DNA of 11,578 nucleotides. It comes from Verrucomicrobiota bacterium. Lineage in GTDB: Bacteria > Verrucomicrobiota > Verrucomicrobiia > Chthoniobacterales > UBA10450. Location: assembly GCA_003218525.1 (NCBI GenBank), contig QHNU01000054.1:1-11578 (forward strand), given 5' to 3'. The translations under genes and the position numbers were made by a program. How positions within the stretch are numbered: position 1 is the first letter of the stretch; each line of letters opens with the position of its first letter. Positions 1 to 7,605 of this stretch are shown in pieces. The notes below the pieces were generated by a model, which searched no databases, was not told the DNA's origin, and saw only the letters and a program-made list of their open reading frames with translations.

Positions 1-374
1 AGCAAGCGCTGGCCGGGGCAGACTTAACCTCGGGCCGGATTGGGTACGTTAACGCCCATGGAACCGCTACCGTTTTTAACGATGCGGCCGAAGGCAAGGC
101 GATCGAACAAATGTTTGACGACGTTCCGATCAGCTCGACCAAAGGCATGATGGGGCACTCGCTGGGCGCGGCTGGTGCGATCGAAGCGATTGTTAGTTTG
201 CTCGCGCTTCAACACCAACTCCTGCCTCCGAATATCAATTTTCGCGACCGCGATCCCGAATTGCGACTGAACATTATTGCCAATCAAGCCAGGCAAGCGG
301 AATTCGATTGTGTGCTCTCAAATTCGTTCGGATTCGGGGGCACGAACGCGAGTATCGTTTTGCGCAAAATGTGA
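1..374 (+). CDS. beta-ketoacyl-ACP synthase, FabF type (3' end only)
   Basis: C-terminal 123 residues of a thiolase-fold ketosynthase; the gene begins before the window. It would catalyse decarboxylative Claisen condensation of malonyl-ACP with an acyl chain in the cytoplasm. Both catalytic histidines of the Cys-His-His triad are visible: the first in NAHGT (His codon at 57-59), the second in KGMMGHSLGAAG (Lys 141-143, His 156-158). The C-terminal glycine-rich motif SNSFGFGGTNAS follows. The nucleophilic Cys lies outside the window. The stop codon (372-374) overlaps the GTG start of the next gene by 4 bases, and that neighbour is a catalytically dead relative, so this copy is probably the active half of a ketosynthase/chain-length-factor pair rather than plain housekeeping FabF. 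Family assignment is very secure; the exact pathway (fatty acid, aryl polyene or other polyketide) cannot be told from this fragment. Confidence 0.93.
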   Translation, partial: QALAGADLTSGRIGYVNAHGTATVFNDAAEGKAIEQMFDDVPISSTKGMMGHSLGAAGAIEAIVSLLALQHQLLPPNINFRDRDPELRLNIIANQARQAEFDCVLSNSFGFGGTNASIVLRKM

Positions 375-1456
375 GTTCGTGGATTGCCGGCCTGAGTTGG
401 GTGACTCCGCTTGGAAGCGGCGTTGATTCAGTTTGGGAGCGTTTGCTCGCGGGTGAGCGTCCGCCACTGGAGAAACTGCAAAGCGAACACAACGCCGCGA
501 GCTACCTCGTGCATCGTGTGCCAGACCACGCCACCAAAAACCTGCCGCCGCATCCGCGTCTGCGTCGCGCCAGCGCCATTTCTCGTTTCGCAGCTGCTGC
601 CGGGCTTGGCGCAATCGCTGATGCCGAAGTCGCTCCGAATCTCGAACGGAGCGCGCTCGTTTTCGCAATTTCAAACGGAGGCGTCATTTACACTCGTCGC
701 TTCTACAGTGAGATTGTTAAGGCTGGCGCGCAGTCCGCGAGCCCTCTCCTTTTCCCGGAAACTGTCTTCAACGCGCCTGCGAGTCATTTGGCTGCGATTC
801 TCGGAATCTGTGGCACATCCTATACCGTTGTCGGAGACGGCGCAGTCGGTGTTCTTGCACTGAAATTGGCCGATGATTTGCTTGCTTCGGGGCAGGTTGA
901 TACGTGTCTCGTTGTCGCGGCGGAAGAAATTGATCCGCTTGTTTGCGAAGCTTATCGGCAATGGCGTTTGCTGCGTAACTCGCGCTCGCCGGAAAATGGA
1001 CGCGGAATGATCGTGAGCGAGGGAGCCGGAGCAGTTCTATTGAGCCGGAATGATAGCGGCTGTGAAGTTAAGAAAATCGATGCCGGCTCAAATTTTTTCC
1101 GACGCGCGGAAGCGTCCGCAAAACTGCGGCGGACACTCGAACGTCTCGGCCTTAAAGGTGCCTCATTCTGTATTGGAAGCGCCAACGGCACGTTTGTTGA
1201 CGCAGCTGAGAGACGGGCCCTCGGCGAGAATGTGCGCGCATATTATCCAAAACTGGCATTGGGTGACAGCATCGGAGCATCGGTTCTGTGGCAGGTGATC
1301 GCTGCCGTACAAGGATTGCGAACGGGGCGCTTGCCCGGATCAGTCGAGCCGGTTCGCGGATCACGCGCGATCGTTCTGGCCTGTGGAGTGAATCAGCAAA
1401 TCGGGGGGCTTGCGTTGTGCTCCGACCGTGAGAAATACCGGTCAGCGCTCTCGTGA
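371..1456 (+). CDS. ketosynthase-fold protein lacking the catalytic triad (chain-length-factor-like)
   Basis: 361 residues from a GTG start at 371, chosen because it makes a 4-base GTGA overlap with the previous stop and because the fold begins right there (IAGLSWVTPLGSG resembles the usual ITGLG-plus-PLG opening). Aligning by eye with FabF, the segment at 148-187 runs without gaps (GTSYTVVGDGAVG opposite GPSISIATACTSG). The nucleophilic Cys is Gly157, the first catalytic His is Asn272 (SANGT instead of NAHGT), and the second is Asp299 (LALGDSIGA instead of MTGHLLGA). Lys294 of that motif is kept. The rest of the fold is preserved, so this is not a decaying pseudogene. In type II polyketide and aryl polyene systems an inactive KS partner dimerises with the active KS and shapes chain length; a similar role here is inference. 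About 50 residues shorter than FabF, with divergent N-terminal and C-terminal regions. No pathway assigned. Confidence 0.85.
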   Translation: MSSWIAGLSWVTPLGSGVDSVWERLLAGERPPLEKLQSEHNAASYLVHRVPDHATKNLPPHPRLRRASAISRFAAAAGLGAIADAEVAPNLERSALVFAISNGGVIYTRRFYSEIVKAGAQSASPLLFPETVFNAPASHLAAILGICGTSYTVVGDGAVGVLALKLADDLLASGQVDTCLVVAAEEIDPLVCEAYRQWRLLRNSRSPENGRGMIVSEGAGAVLLSRNDSGCEVKKIDAGSNFFRRAEASAKLRRTLERLGLKGASFCIGSANGTFVDAAERRALGENVRAYYPKLALGDSIGASVLWQVIAAVQGLRTGRLPGSVEPVRGSRAIVLACGVNQQIGGLALCSDREKYRSALS

Positions 1457-1509
1457 TTACCCCTTTTGCCTTTGCAACCACTTTGGCGTGCGATACCTTG
1501 CGGCGCGCC

Positions 1510-3756
1510 ATGCGAACGCGGGCAGCGATTCTTTTTCTTCTCCTTCTTGCTGCCAAACGGGCTGGCGCAGTCGGCTTCGAAACGCCGGAAAATCAACCGA
1601 TCGAAATTACTTCCAGTGGCGAGACGCGGTACGAAGATGGGATCGCCATCGCACACGGCAATGTCGCGATTCATACCGGCGATACCGACATATACGCCGA
1701 CTCGGCGCGCTACAACTCCAAAACGCATGAAGTGTTCGCGGAAGGTCATGTGCGGATTTATCGCGAATCCACCCTCTACATCGCCGAACGCGGCGTTTAC
1801 AACGTCGATACCAAGGAGATTCATGCCGAAACTTTGCACACTAGTTCCGATCCATATTTCCTAAGGGGACAAAAACTGCAGGCCTTTTCCGATGGCCATT
1901 ATCTGGTCAATAACGGATATTTTACGACCGACGATTCAAGTAATCCGGACTTTCACTTTCGCGCTCACACGGTTCGGGTTTACGAAAACGATCGGGTCAT
2001 TTTTCAGAATGTGACCTTTTACGTTGGCAAAGTGCCGGTGTTTTGGTGGCCCTATTTGTATCAATCGCTGAACGACGCCTTCAGTTTCACAATTTCGCCC
2101 GCCTATCTCAGCTCGTGGGGGCCATCCCTGCTCGGGCAGGTCACCTTTCCCATCACGGATAAAATCAAAGGGCGGGTTCGATTGGATTACCGAACCCGGC
2201 GTGGCCCAGCTATTGGCTTCGAATCAGAAGTCAATTACGGCAAAGACGACAGCAGTCACGCCAAACTCACGACTTATTTCATTCAGGACCAAAATCCCGA
2301 GATCAATCGCACCAGCCTCCCCCGAGGGGCGGTTCCGACGAGCCGCTACCGCGTCAGCATTGAGGATCAGACGAATTTCACCAAGGACATTTATGGAATC
2401 GTTGATATCTCCAAATTAAGCGACGCCTTCGTCATGCAGGATTTTTACCAGGGCGAGTTCCGGATTAATCCACAGCCGGACAATGTTATTGCGATTACCA
2501 AAACCGATCCCATTTATACGCTTACCGCCATCACCCGTTTCCAGGCCAATAGTTTCTTCGAAACAACCGAGCGCCTGCCCGAAGTGGTGCTCGACGTGAA
2601 ACGGACGCCGATTTTCGATAGCCCGATTTTCTATCAAGGTGAGACCGGAATTGCGGATCTGCACCGAAATTTCGCCAGCAATTCCGGTTTCGAAGATTAC
2701 GGCACGTGGCGAGTCGATTCCTTCCATCAACTTCTTTATCCAAATACCTATTTCGGCTGGCTCAGCATTGTGCCGCGAGTCGGATTTCGCGCCACCTATT
2801 ACAATCAAACCCGCGATCTGGGAAGAACCCTCTTCACGCCGAACACTAATCCGCTCATCGGCGAGTTTCCTTTGCCCGATCCTACCGTGACCGAACCGCT
2901 CCATCTCGATGGCGACGCCACCCGCACGATTTTCAATGCCGGAGTGGAAGCATCTTTTAAAGTCTCGCGCGAGTGGGAGGACGCACAAAGCCGCACCTTT
3001 GGTCTGGACGGGCTGCGTCATGTTATTCAGCCGTTTACGAACTTCTCCTGGGTCTCTAATGGCGGCGTTGATCCGACAGCGATTCTTCAATTCGATCGCT
3101 TACAACCTTCTACGAAATTACTCCCGATCGATTTCCCCGAATTCACGTCAATCGATTCGATTGATCGTTGGACGATCTGGCGTTTGGGCTTACGCAATCG
3201 GCTCGAGACGCGTCGCGATGACGCCACCATTACCTGGTTTGAGCTGGACACCTATTTCGACGTCAACTTTATCAATCCCTACGATCGCACCCCCTATTCC
3301 AACTTGTTCAACAAGATCAAGTTCAATCCGCTTCCGTGGGTCAACCTGACGATTGATTCCCAGGTGCCGGCATTCGACAAAGGCTTTACTGAAGTGAACA
3401 CGACTATAGGAGTGCAGCCGGTGGCCAACCTGCAAATTAATTTGGGCCACCGCTACCTGAATGAGAATCCGTTTTTCGTTAATAGCAGTCTCTTCACTTT
3501 CGGTGGTTACTACCGCATCGACGACAACTGGGGAGTAGCGGTCTCGGAACAATATGAAGCCTCGACCGGCGTGCTGGAGGAGCAGCGTTATGCCGTCTAC
3601 CGCGATCTTTCGAGCTGGGTCGCCTCCTTCGGTGCGGTGGTGCGCGACAACGGAGGCGTCAAAGAGTACGGCGTGCTACTAACGTTTACGTTGAAAGCAT
3701 TTCCCAGGCTCGGCTTTAATTTCAACTTTGACCCGGGTGGCGCGGGTCAAAATTAA
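1510..3756 (+). CDS. lptD: LPS-assembly protein LptD (OstA-like, outer-membrane beta-barrel)
   Basis: LptD, with the lipoprotein LptE, inserts lipopolysaccharide into the outer leaflet of the outer membrane. From ATG 1510 the protein has 748 residues, near the usual LptD size. It opens with a classic signal peptide (MRTR, then a hydrophobic AILFLLLLAA core, then a likely AGA cleavage site). Residues about 30-110 form an OstA/LptA-type domain (ITSSGETRYEDGIAIAHGNV, and VFAEGHVRI). The junction motif FYVGKVPVFWWPYL follows at about 170-183, and the remainder is rich in alternating aromatic and polar residues as in a large barrel. An in-frame GTG at 1453 overlaps the upstream stop as GTGA, exactly like the previous junction, and would add 19 residues; I prefer 1510 for the signal peptide, but 1453 is a real alternative. 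The mature protein contains no cysteine, so the disulfides of E. coli LptD are absent. Neighbours suggest an envelope-building operon. Confidence 0.9.
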   Translation: MRTRAAILFLLLLAAKRAGAVGFETPENQPIEITSSGETRYEDGIAIAHGNVAIHTGDTDIYADSARYNSKTHEVFAEGHVRIYRESTLYIAERGVYNVDTKEIHAETLHTSSDPYFLRGQKLQAFSDGHYLVNNGYFTTDDSSNPDFHFRAHTVRVYENDRVIFQNVTFYVGKVPVFWWPYLYQSLNDAFSFTISPAYLSSWGPSLLGQVTFPITDKIKGRVRLDYRTRRGPAIGFESEVNYGKDDSSHAKLTTYFIQDQNPEINRTSLPRGAVPTSRYRVSIEDQTNFTKDIYGIVDISKLSDAFVMQDFYQGEFRINPQPDNVIAITKTDPIYTLTAITRFQANSFFETTERLPEVVLDVKRTPIFDSPIFYQGETGIADLHRNFASNSGFEDYGTWRVDSFHQLLYPNTYFGWLSIVPRVGFRATYYNQTRDLGRTLFTPNTNPLIGEFPLPDPTVTEPLHLDGDATRTIFNAGVEASFKVSREWEDAQSRTFGLDGLRHVIQPFTNFSWVSNGGVDPTAILQFDRLQPSTKLLPIDFPEFTSIDSIDRWTIWRLGLRNRLETRRDDATITWFELDTYFDVNFINPYDRTPYSNLFNKIKFNPLPWVNLTIDSQVPAFDKGFTEVNTTIGVQPVANLQINLGHRYLNENPFFVNSSLFTFGGYYRIDDNWGVAVSEQYEASTGVLEEQRYAVYRDLSSWVASFGAVVRDNGGVKEYGVLLTFTLKAFPRLGFNFNFDPGGAGQN

Positions 3757-3814
3757 TCGCGAACAAGACAAATTCGCGTAGCCTTCCCGTCCGTTCGGTA
3801 AGAATACCACGCTT

Positions 3815-5128
3815 ATGGATGTCTCAATCATCGGTTCGGGATACGTCGGCCTCGTCACTGGCGCTTGCTTTGCCGAAGTTGGCCACAACGTCACCTGCGT
3901 CGACAACGATTCCCGAAAAATCGAGATTTTGCGCGCGGGCAAAGTTCCGATCTTCGAGCCCGGGCTCGAAGAACTCATTCATCGGAACGTTTCGGCCCAG
4001 CGGCTGCGCTTTACTGGCAGTGTGAAGGAAGGTGTTGAGAATTCACAGGTTGTTTTCATCGCCGTTCCTACTCCACCGCAACATGATGGAAGTGTCGATC
4101 TCAGTTTCATCGAGAAAGTAGCGCGCGAAATTGCGGGGGTCCTGACCGACTACCGTGTGATCGTCGATAAAAGCACCGTTCCAGTAAAAACGGGCGAGAA
4201 AGTAGCCGAATCGATCAAACGCTACAATCGACACCGAGCGAAGTTCGATGTCGTTAGCAATCCTGAATTTCTCCGCGAAGGCTGCGCTGTTAGCGATTTG
4301 ATGCAGCCCGATCGGATCGTGATCGGAGCGCAAAGCGAACATGCCGTCGACGTGATGAAAAAAGTTTACGAGCCATTCATGGCTCCCATTCTGGTCACCG
4401 ACATCAATAGCGCCGAGCTGATTAAGCATGCCGCCAATTCCTTTCTCGCCTTAAAAATCTCCTACATCAACGCTGTCTCAGCCATTTGTGAAGCGAGCGG
4501 CGCCGATGTCGAAAAAGTTGCCGACGGAATCGGAATGGATCGCCGCATAGGGCGGCCCTTTCTCAACGCCGGGATCGGTTACGGTGGCTCCTGCTTTCCC
4601 AAGGACATTGCCGCCTTTATTACGATCAGCGATCAACTGGGCGTGCCGTTTGCCCTGTTGAAAGAAGTGCAGCGCATCAATGCCGCACAAAAAGATCGCT
4701 TTCTAAAAGGGATTCGCGACACACTCTGGGTGCTGCGCGAAAAGCAGATTGCCGTTTGGGGACTCACCTTTAAACCCGACACTGACGATGTGCGCTCATC
4801 CGTCGCAATTGATCTAGTCGCGGACATGTTGCGGGAGGGCGCCCATGTTTCGGTTTACGATCCCAAAGGAATGGAGCGTGCCTGCGAACTTAGTGCGATT
4901 AAAGGCGCGCGCTTTTGCCAAAGCCCGCTCGAGGCGGCGATAAACGCAGAAGCGCTTGTTATTGCGACAGAGTGGGCGGAGTTCACGAACGTCGATCTCA
5001 CGGTGGTAAAAGAGAAAATGACCACCCCGATTATTTTCGACGGCCGCAATCTTTTTGACCCGGCCACGATGGCGAAGGTCGGCTTTCATTATCATTCCAT
5101 CGGCCGTCCGCCGGTTAAACCGGGATAA
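3815..5128 (+). CDS. ugd: UDP-glucose 6-dehydrogenase
   Basis: Oxidises UDP-glucose to UDP-glucuronate with two NAD+ in the cytoplasm, supplying glucuronate and its derivatives for capsule, exopolysaccharide or lipid A decoration. 437 residues, full length for the family. The N-terminal Rossmann domain shows GSGYVGLVTG (Gly7, Gly9, Gly12), with Asp30 positioned for the NAD ribose. The central domain has NPEFLREG (149-156), ELIKHAANSF with Lys204 and Asn208, and the catalytic loop GIGYGGSCFPKD with nucleophile Cys260. The C-terminal UDP-binding domain has the WGLTFKPDTDDVRSS motif. All key residues are intact. It starts 58 bases after the lptD stop and ends 11 bases before the next gene, so it is probably co-transcribed. 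No Shine-Dalgarno is evident before the ATG. GDP-mannose dehydrogenases share the fold, but the motifs fit the UDP-glucose branch better. Confidence 0.93.
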   Translation: MDVSIIGSGYVGLVTGACFAEVGHNVTCVDNDSRKIEILRAGKVPIFEPGLEELIHRNVSAQRLRFTGSVKEGVENSQVVFIAVPTPPQHDGSVDLSFIEKVAREIAGVLTDYRVIVDKSTVPVKTGEKVAESIKRYNRHRAKFDVVSNPEFLREGCAVSDLMQPDRIVIGAQSEHAVDVMKKVYEPFMAPILVTDINSAELIKHAANSFLALKISYINAVSAICEASGADVEKVADGIGMDRRIGRPFLNAGIGYGGSCFPKDIAAFITISDQLGVPFALLKEVQRINAAQKDRFLKGIRDTLWVLREKQIAVWGLTFKPDTDDVRSSVAIDLVADMLREGAHVSVYDPKGMERACELSAIKGARFCQSPLEAAINAEALVIATEWAEFTNVDLTVVKEKMTTPIIFDGRNLFDPATMAKVGFHYHSIGRPPVKPG

Positions 5129-5139
5129 TACATGCACGA

Positions 5140-6390
5140 ATGGCGCGTTCGGCCGCACGTCAACTGGCGCTGAATGCGCTGAAGCGCTGGCGAAAGAGCC
5201 GCGAGTTCGCCGACAGCATTGTGCAGCGGTTGATTCTGCCGAGTGGGCAGTCACAGTCGGATCGAGGCTTTGCCCAGGAACTGTTTTACGGGGTCCTGCG
5301 CAACCTTACGTTGCTCGATTTTTTCATTAGCCAGCTGCGGAACTCCGCTATCGACAACCTATCCCGAGATCTGCTTCGACTTGGCCTCTATCAACTGTTT
5401 CACCTCCGTACACCAGCGCACGCGGCGGTATTTGAGACGGTCGAGCTCGCCTCGCCTCATCGCCGTCCATTGGTCAATGCCATGATGCGGAATGCGGCCA
5501 GGGAGCGCGATCGCTTAGAGAGCGAGGCGGCCGGGGCGCCGCTGCACATCCGCGAGTCGCACCCGGAATTTCTCGTGCTGCGGTGGCGTGAAGCTTTTGG
5601 TGAAAATTCCGCCGCCGCAATTTGTCGTTGGAACAACACCGCTCCACCGATTTATGCACGGATCAATACCCTCCGAATCAGGCGCCAGGATTTTCTCGAG
5701 AACAATCCGATGGCGCGCCCGATTTCAGCACATTCGCTCTTCGTCGAATCCGAAGGGCTGCCGGAGACCGCGATCGCGCGGGGTGATTGCTATGTCCAGG
5801 ATCCAAGCAGCGCCGTAGCGGTTGATCTGCTCGAACCGCAATCAGGTGAAATGATCCTTGATGCCTGCGCAGCTCCGGGTGGGAAAACTTCGTATATGGC
5901 TGCGATCACGAAAAATATGGCGAGCATTGTGGCATGCGATCGCGATGCGGGGCGACTCAAGCGGTTGCGCCAAAATTTAAGTCATTTGGGCGCTGCTCAC
6001 ACTGACGTCATCCAACACGACTGGCTGCACGACGAGTCCCCGGCGGTTTTAAGACCGAAACAGTTCGACAAAATTCTGGTCGATGCGCCGTGCACGAATA
6101 CCGGGGTTATGCGGCGGCGAATCGATGTCCGCTGGCGGCTAAAGCCGGCAGATTTCGGAGAGATGCATGGGCAACAGTTCAGAATTGTTGCCGCAGTGAT
6201 TCCGCTGCTGCGCCCCGGGGGAGTGCTCGTCTATAGCACCTGTAGCCTCGAGCGTGAAGAAAATCAGAAACTGATCGAACGTTTCGTTCACGAGCTTCCG
6301 ACACTTAAAATCGAGCATGCGCGGAGTATATTACCGTGGCGTGATCATTTTGATGGCGCGTTCGCAGCGCGCTTCGTCCTGACCAGCTGA
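5140..6390 (+). CDS. rsmB: 16S rRNA (cytosine-C5) methyltransferase, RsmB/Sun type
   Basis: S-adenosylmethionine-dependent m5C methyltransferase; the E. coli enzyme modifies C967 of 16S rRNA. 416 residues. Residues 1-125 form a NusB-like helical RNA-binding domain (ARQLALNALKRW; ELFYGVLRN; LLRLGLYQLFHL), which separates RsmB from the related RsmF. The catalytic part has the lead-in INTLRI, VQDPSSAVAVDLL, the SAM-binding motif DACAAPGGKTSYMAA (241-255), motif IV VDAPCTNTG with Cys318, and motif VI YSTCSLEREEN with Cys368. These are the two cysteines used for product release and nucleophilic attack. The C-terminus ends in a slightly unusual DGAFAARF where the family usually has DGFFxAR. Starts 11 bases after ugd. 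An ATG at 5132 lies in another frame and would not encode this protein. Confidence 0.93.
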   Translation: MARSAARQLALNALKRWRKSREFADSIVQRLILPSGQSQSDRGFAQELFYGVLRNLTLLDFFISQLRNSAIDNLSRDLLRLGLYQLFHLRTPAHAAVFETVELASPHRRPLVNAMMRNAARERDRLESEAAGAPLHIRESHPEFLVLRWREAFGENSAAAICRWNNTAPPIYARINTLRIRRQDFLENNPMARPISAHSLFVESEGLPETAIARGDCYVQDPSSAVAVDLLEPQSGEMILDACAAPGGKTSYMAAITKNMASIVACDRDAGRLKRLRQNLSHLGAAHTDVIQHDWLHDESPAVLRPKQFDKILVDAPCTNTGVMRRRIDVRWRLKPADFGEMHGQQFRIVAAVIPLLRPGGVLVYSTCSLEREENQKLIERFVHELPTLKIEHARSILPWRDHFDGAFAARFVLTS

Positions 6391-6436
6391 GTCTCGGCAG
6401 TTGCAACGGACGGGAGCGGTGGAATCATAGCGCCTT

Positions 6437-7555
6437 ATGCGTGACGATCGTTTCGACAAACTGGCCGACATCTTGACCGGGTATTCCACTCAACTAAAAC
6501 GCAACGAGAAGGTGCTGATCGAAACGTTTGACGCTCCAGATGAGATGACGATCGCCCTCATTCGCGCGGCGCGAAAACGTGGCGCCGTTCCGCTGGTGCA
6601 ATTGCAACGGGCGACGGTGAGCCGGGAGCTGGCGGGGGAGGCCGAAGATAGCCAGCTGAATTTCCAAGCTAAGCACGAGCTGGCGCGAATGAAACAGATG
6701 GACGCCTACATCGCCATTCGGGGCAGCCATAATATTACCGAGCTGTCCGACGTGTCGCCTGACCGGATGAAGCTGATCGCAAGGAAAATGCGGCCAGTGC
6801 AAGACCAGCGCGTGCAGAAAACAAAGTGGGTAGTATTGCGTTGGCCCACGCCGGCCATGGCACAGCTCGCAGGTATGAGCACGGAAGCATTCGAAGATTT
6901 TTTCTTCGAGGTTTGCTCACTCGATTACCGGAAACTGGCGCCAGGGATGAAGGCATTGAAAAGGCTGATGGAAAAAACCGATAAAGTGGAAATCCGCGGC
7001 CCAGGCACAGAATTGCGCTTTAGCATCAAGAACATCCCGGCGGTGCTATGCGGGGGTGATCGTAATATTCCCGATGGCGAGGTTTTTACCGCTCCCGTGC
7101 GCGAATCGGTCGACGGGTTCGTGACCTTCAACGCGCCTACCATTTATCAAGGAACTGGCTTCGATAACATTCGGCTGGAGTTCGAAGATGGGAAGATTGT
7201 TAAAGCAACCAGTAACGAGACGAAAAAGCTGAACGAAGTACTCGATTCCGACGCGGGGGCGCGCTATATCGGCGAATTCTCGCTCGGATTTAATCCGTAC
7301 ATCTTGCATCAGATGCGCGACATTTTGTTCGACGAAAAAATCGCCGGCTCTTTTCATTTCACTCCCGGGCAGGCCTACGAAACCGCCGACAATGGAAACC
7401 GCAGCCAAGTCCATTGGGATATGGTGAATATCCAGCGGCGTGAGTACGGCGGCGGCGAAATCTATTTCGACGGCAAACTCATTCGTAAAAGCGGCGAATT
7501 TGTCGTTCCGGCCGTGCGGTCACTGAATCGAGCGCAGCTGTTGAAAAGAAAATAA
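6437..7555 (+). CDS. M29-family metallo-aminopeptidase (AmpS / aminopeptidase T type)
   Basis: 372 residues, typical for peptidase family M29, which removes N-terminal residues from peptides using two metal ions in the cytoplasm. The expected ligand series is present in order: Glu215 (DGEVFTAP), Glu280 (IGEFSLGFNP), His307 (GSFHFTPG), Tyr314 (QAYE), then His327 and Asp329 (QVHWDM). The N-terminal half (LADILTGYSTQLKRNEKVLI) matches the usual family opening. All the ligands look intact, so activity is expected. Substrate preference cannot be read from sequence. Lies 46 bases after rsmB and its TAA stop runs directly into the terminator hairpin, making it the last gene of the plus-strand run. 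Its role there is probably general peptide turnover; I see no functional link to the envelope genes. Confidence 0.9.
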   Translation: MRDDRFDKLADILTGYSTQLKRNEKVLIETFDAPDEMTIALIRAARKRGAVPLVQLQRATVSRELAGEAEDSQLNFQAKHELARMKQMDAYIAIRGSHNITELSDVSPDRMKLIARKMRPVQDQRVQKTKWVVLRWPTPAMAQLAGMSTEAFEDFFFEVCSLDYRKLAPGMKALKRLMEKTDKVEIRGPGTELRFSIKNIPAVLCGGDRNIPDGEVFTAPVRESVDGFVTFNAPTIYQGTGFDNIRLEFEDGKIVKATSNETKKLNEVLDSDAGARYIGEFSLGFNPYILHQMRDILFDEKIAGSFHFTPGQAYETADNGNRSQVHWDMVNIQRREYGGGEIYFDGKLIRKSGEFVVPAVRSLNRAQLLKRK

Positions 7556-7586
7556 AAAGCCGCGCCGAATTCCCGGCGCGGCTTTT
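7554..7586. terminator. bidirectional intrinsic terminator
   Basis: Perfect 9-bp GC stem: GCCGCGCCG at 7559-7567 pairs with CGGCGCGGC at 7574-7582 around a 6-base loop. It is flanked by AAAAA on the left (7554-7558) and TTTT on the right (7583-7586), so a U-tract follows the hairpin in RNA from either strand. It sits at the aminopeptidase stop codon and 19 bases beyond the stop of the convergent minus-strand gene, and should end both transcription units. Confidence 0.9.
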
Positions 7587-7605
7587 CAGAATCTTCGCGA
7601 TTTGC

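Noticed and set aside
308..370. Extension of the inactive ketosynthase to ATG 308
   Set aside because: It would overlap the active KS by 67 bases across its conserved GFGGTN motif region, and the KS fold begins exactly after GTG 371.
1..1456. The two KS genes as one gene broken by a frameshift
   Set aside because: The first ends with a complete KS C-terminus and the second opens with a KS N-terminus, so they are two successive KS-fold proteins, not one split gene.
2416..3090. 224-codon open frame on the minus strand inside lptD
   Set aside because: Lies wholly antisense to a convincing LptD, has no recognisable motif, and its composition is what the opposite strand of a barrel gene would give.
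3730..3778. Two small inverted repeats around the lptD stop: GACCCG/CGGGTC (3730-3748) and CGCGAA/TTCGCG (3758-3778)
   Set aside because: Stems are only 6 bp and neither is followed by a T-tract on the plus strand; not enough to call a terminator or an operator.
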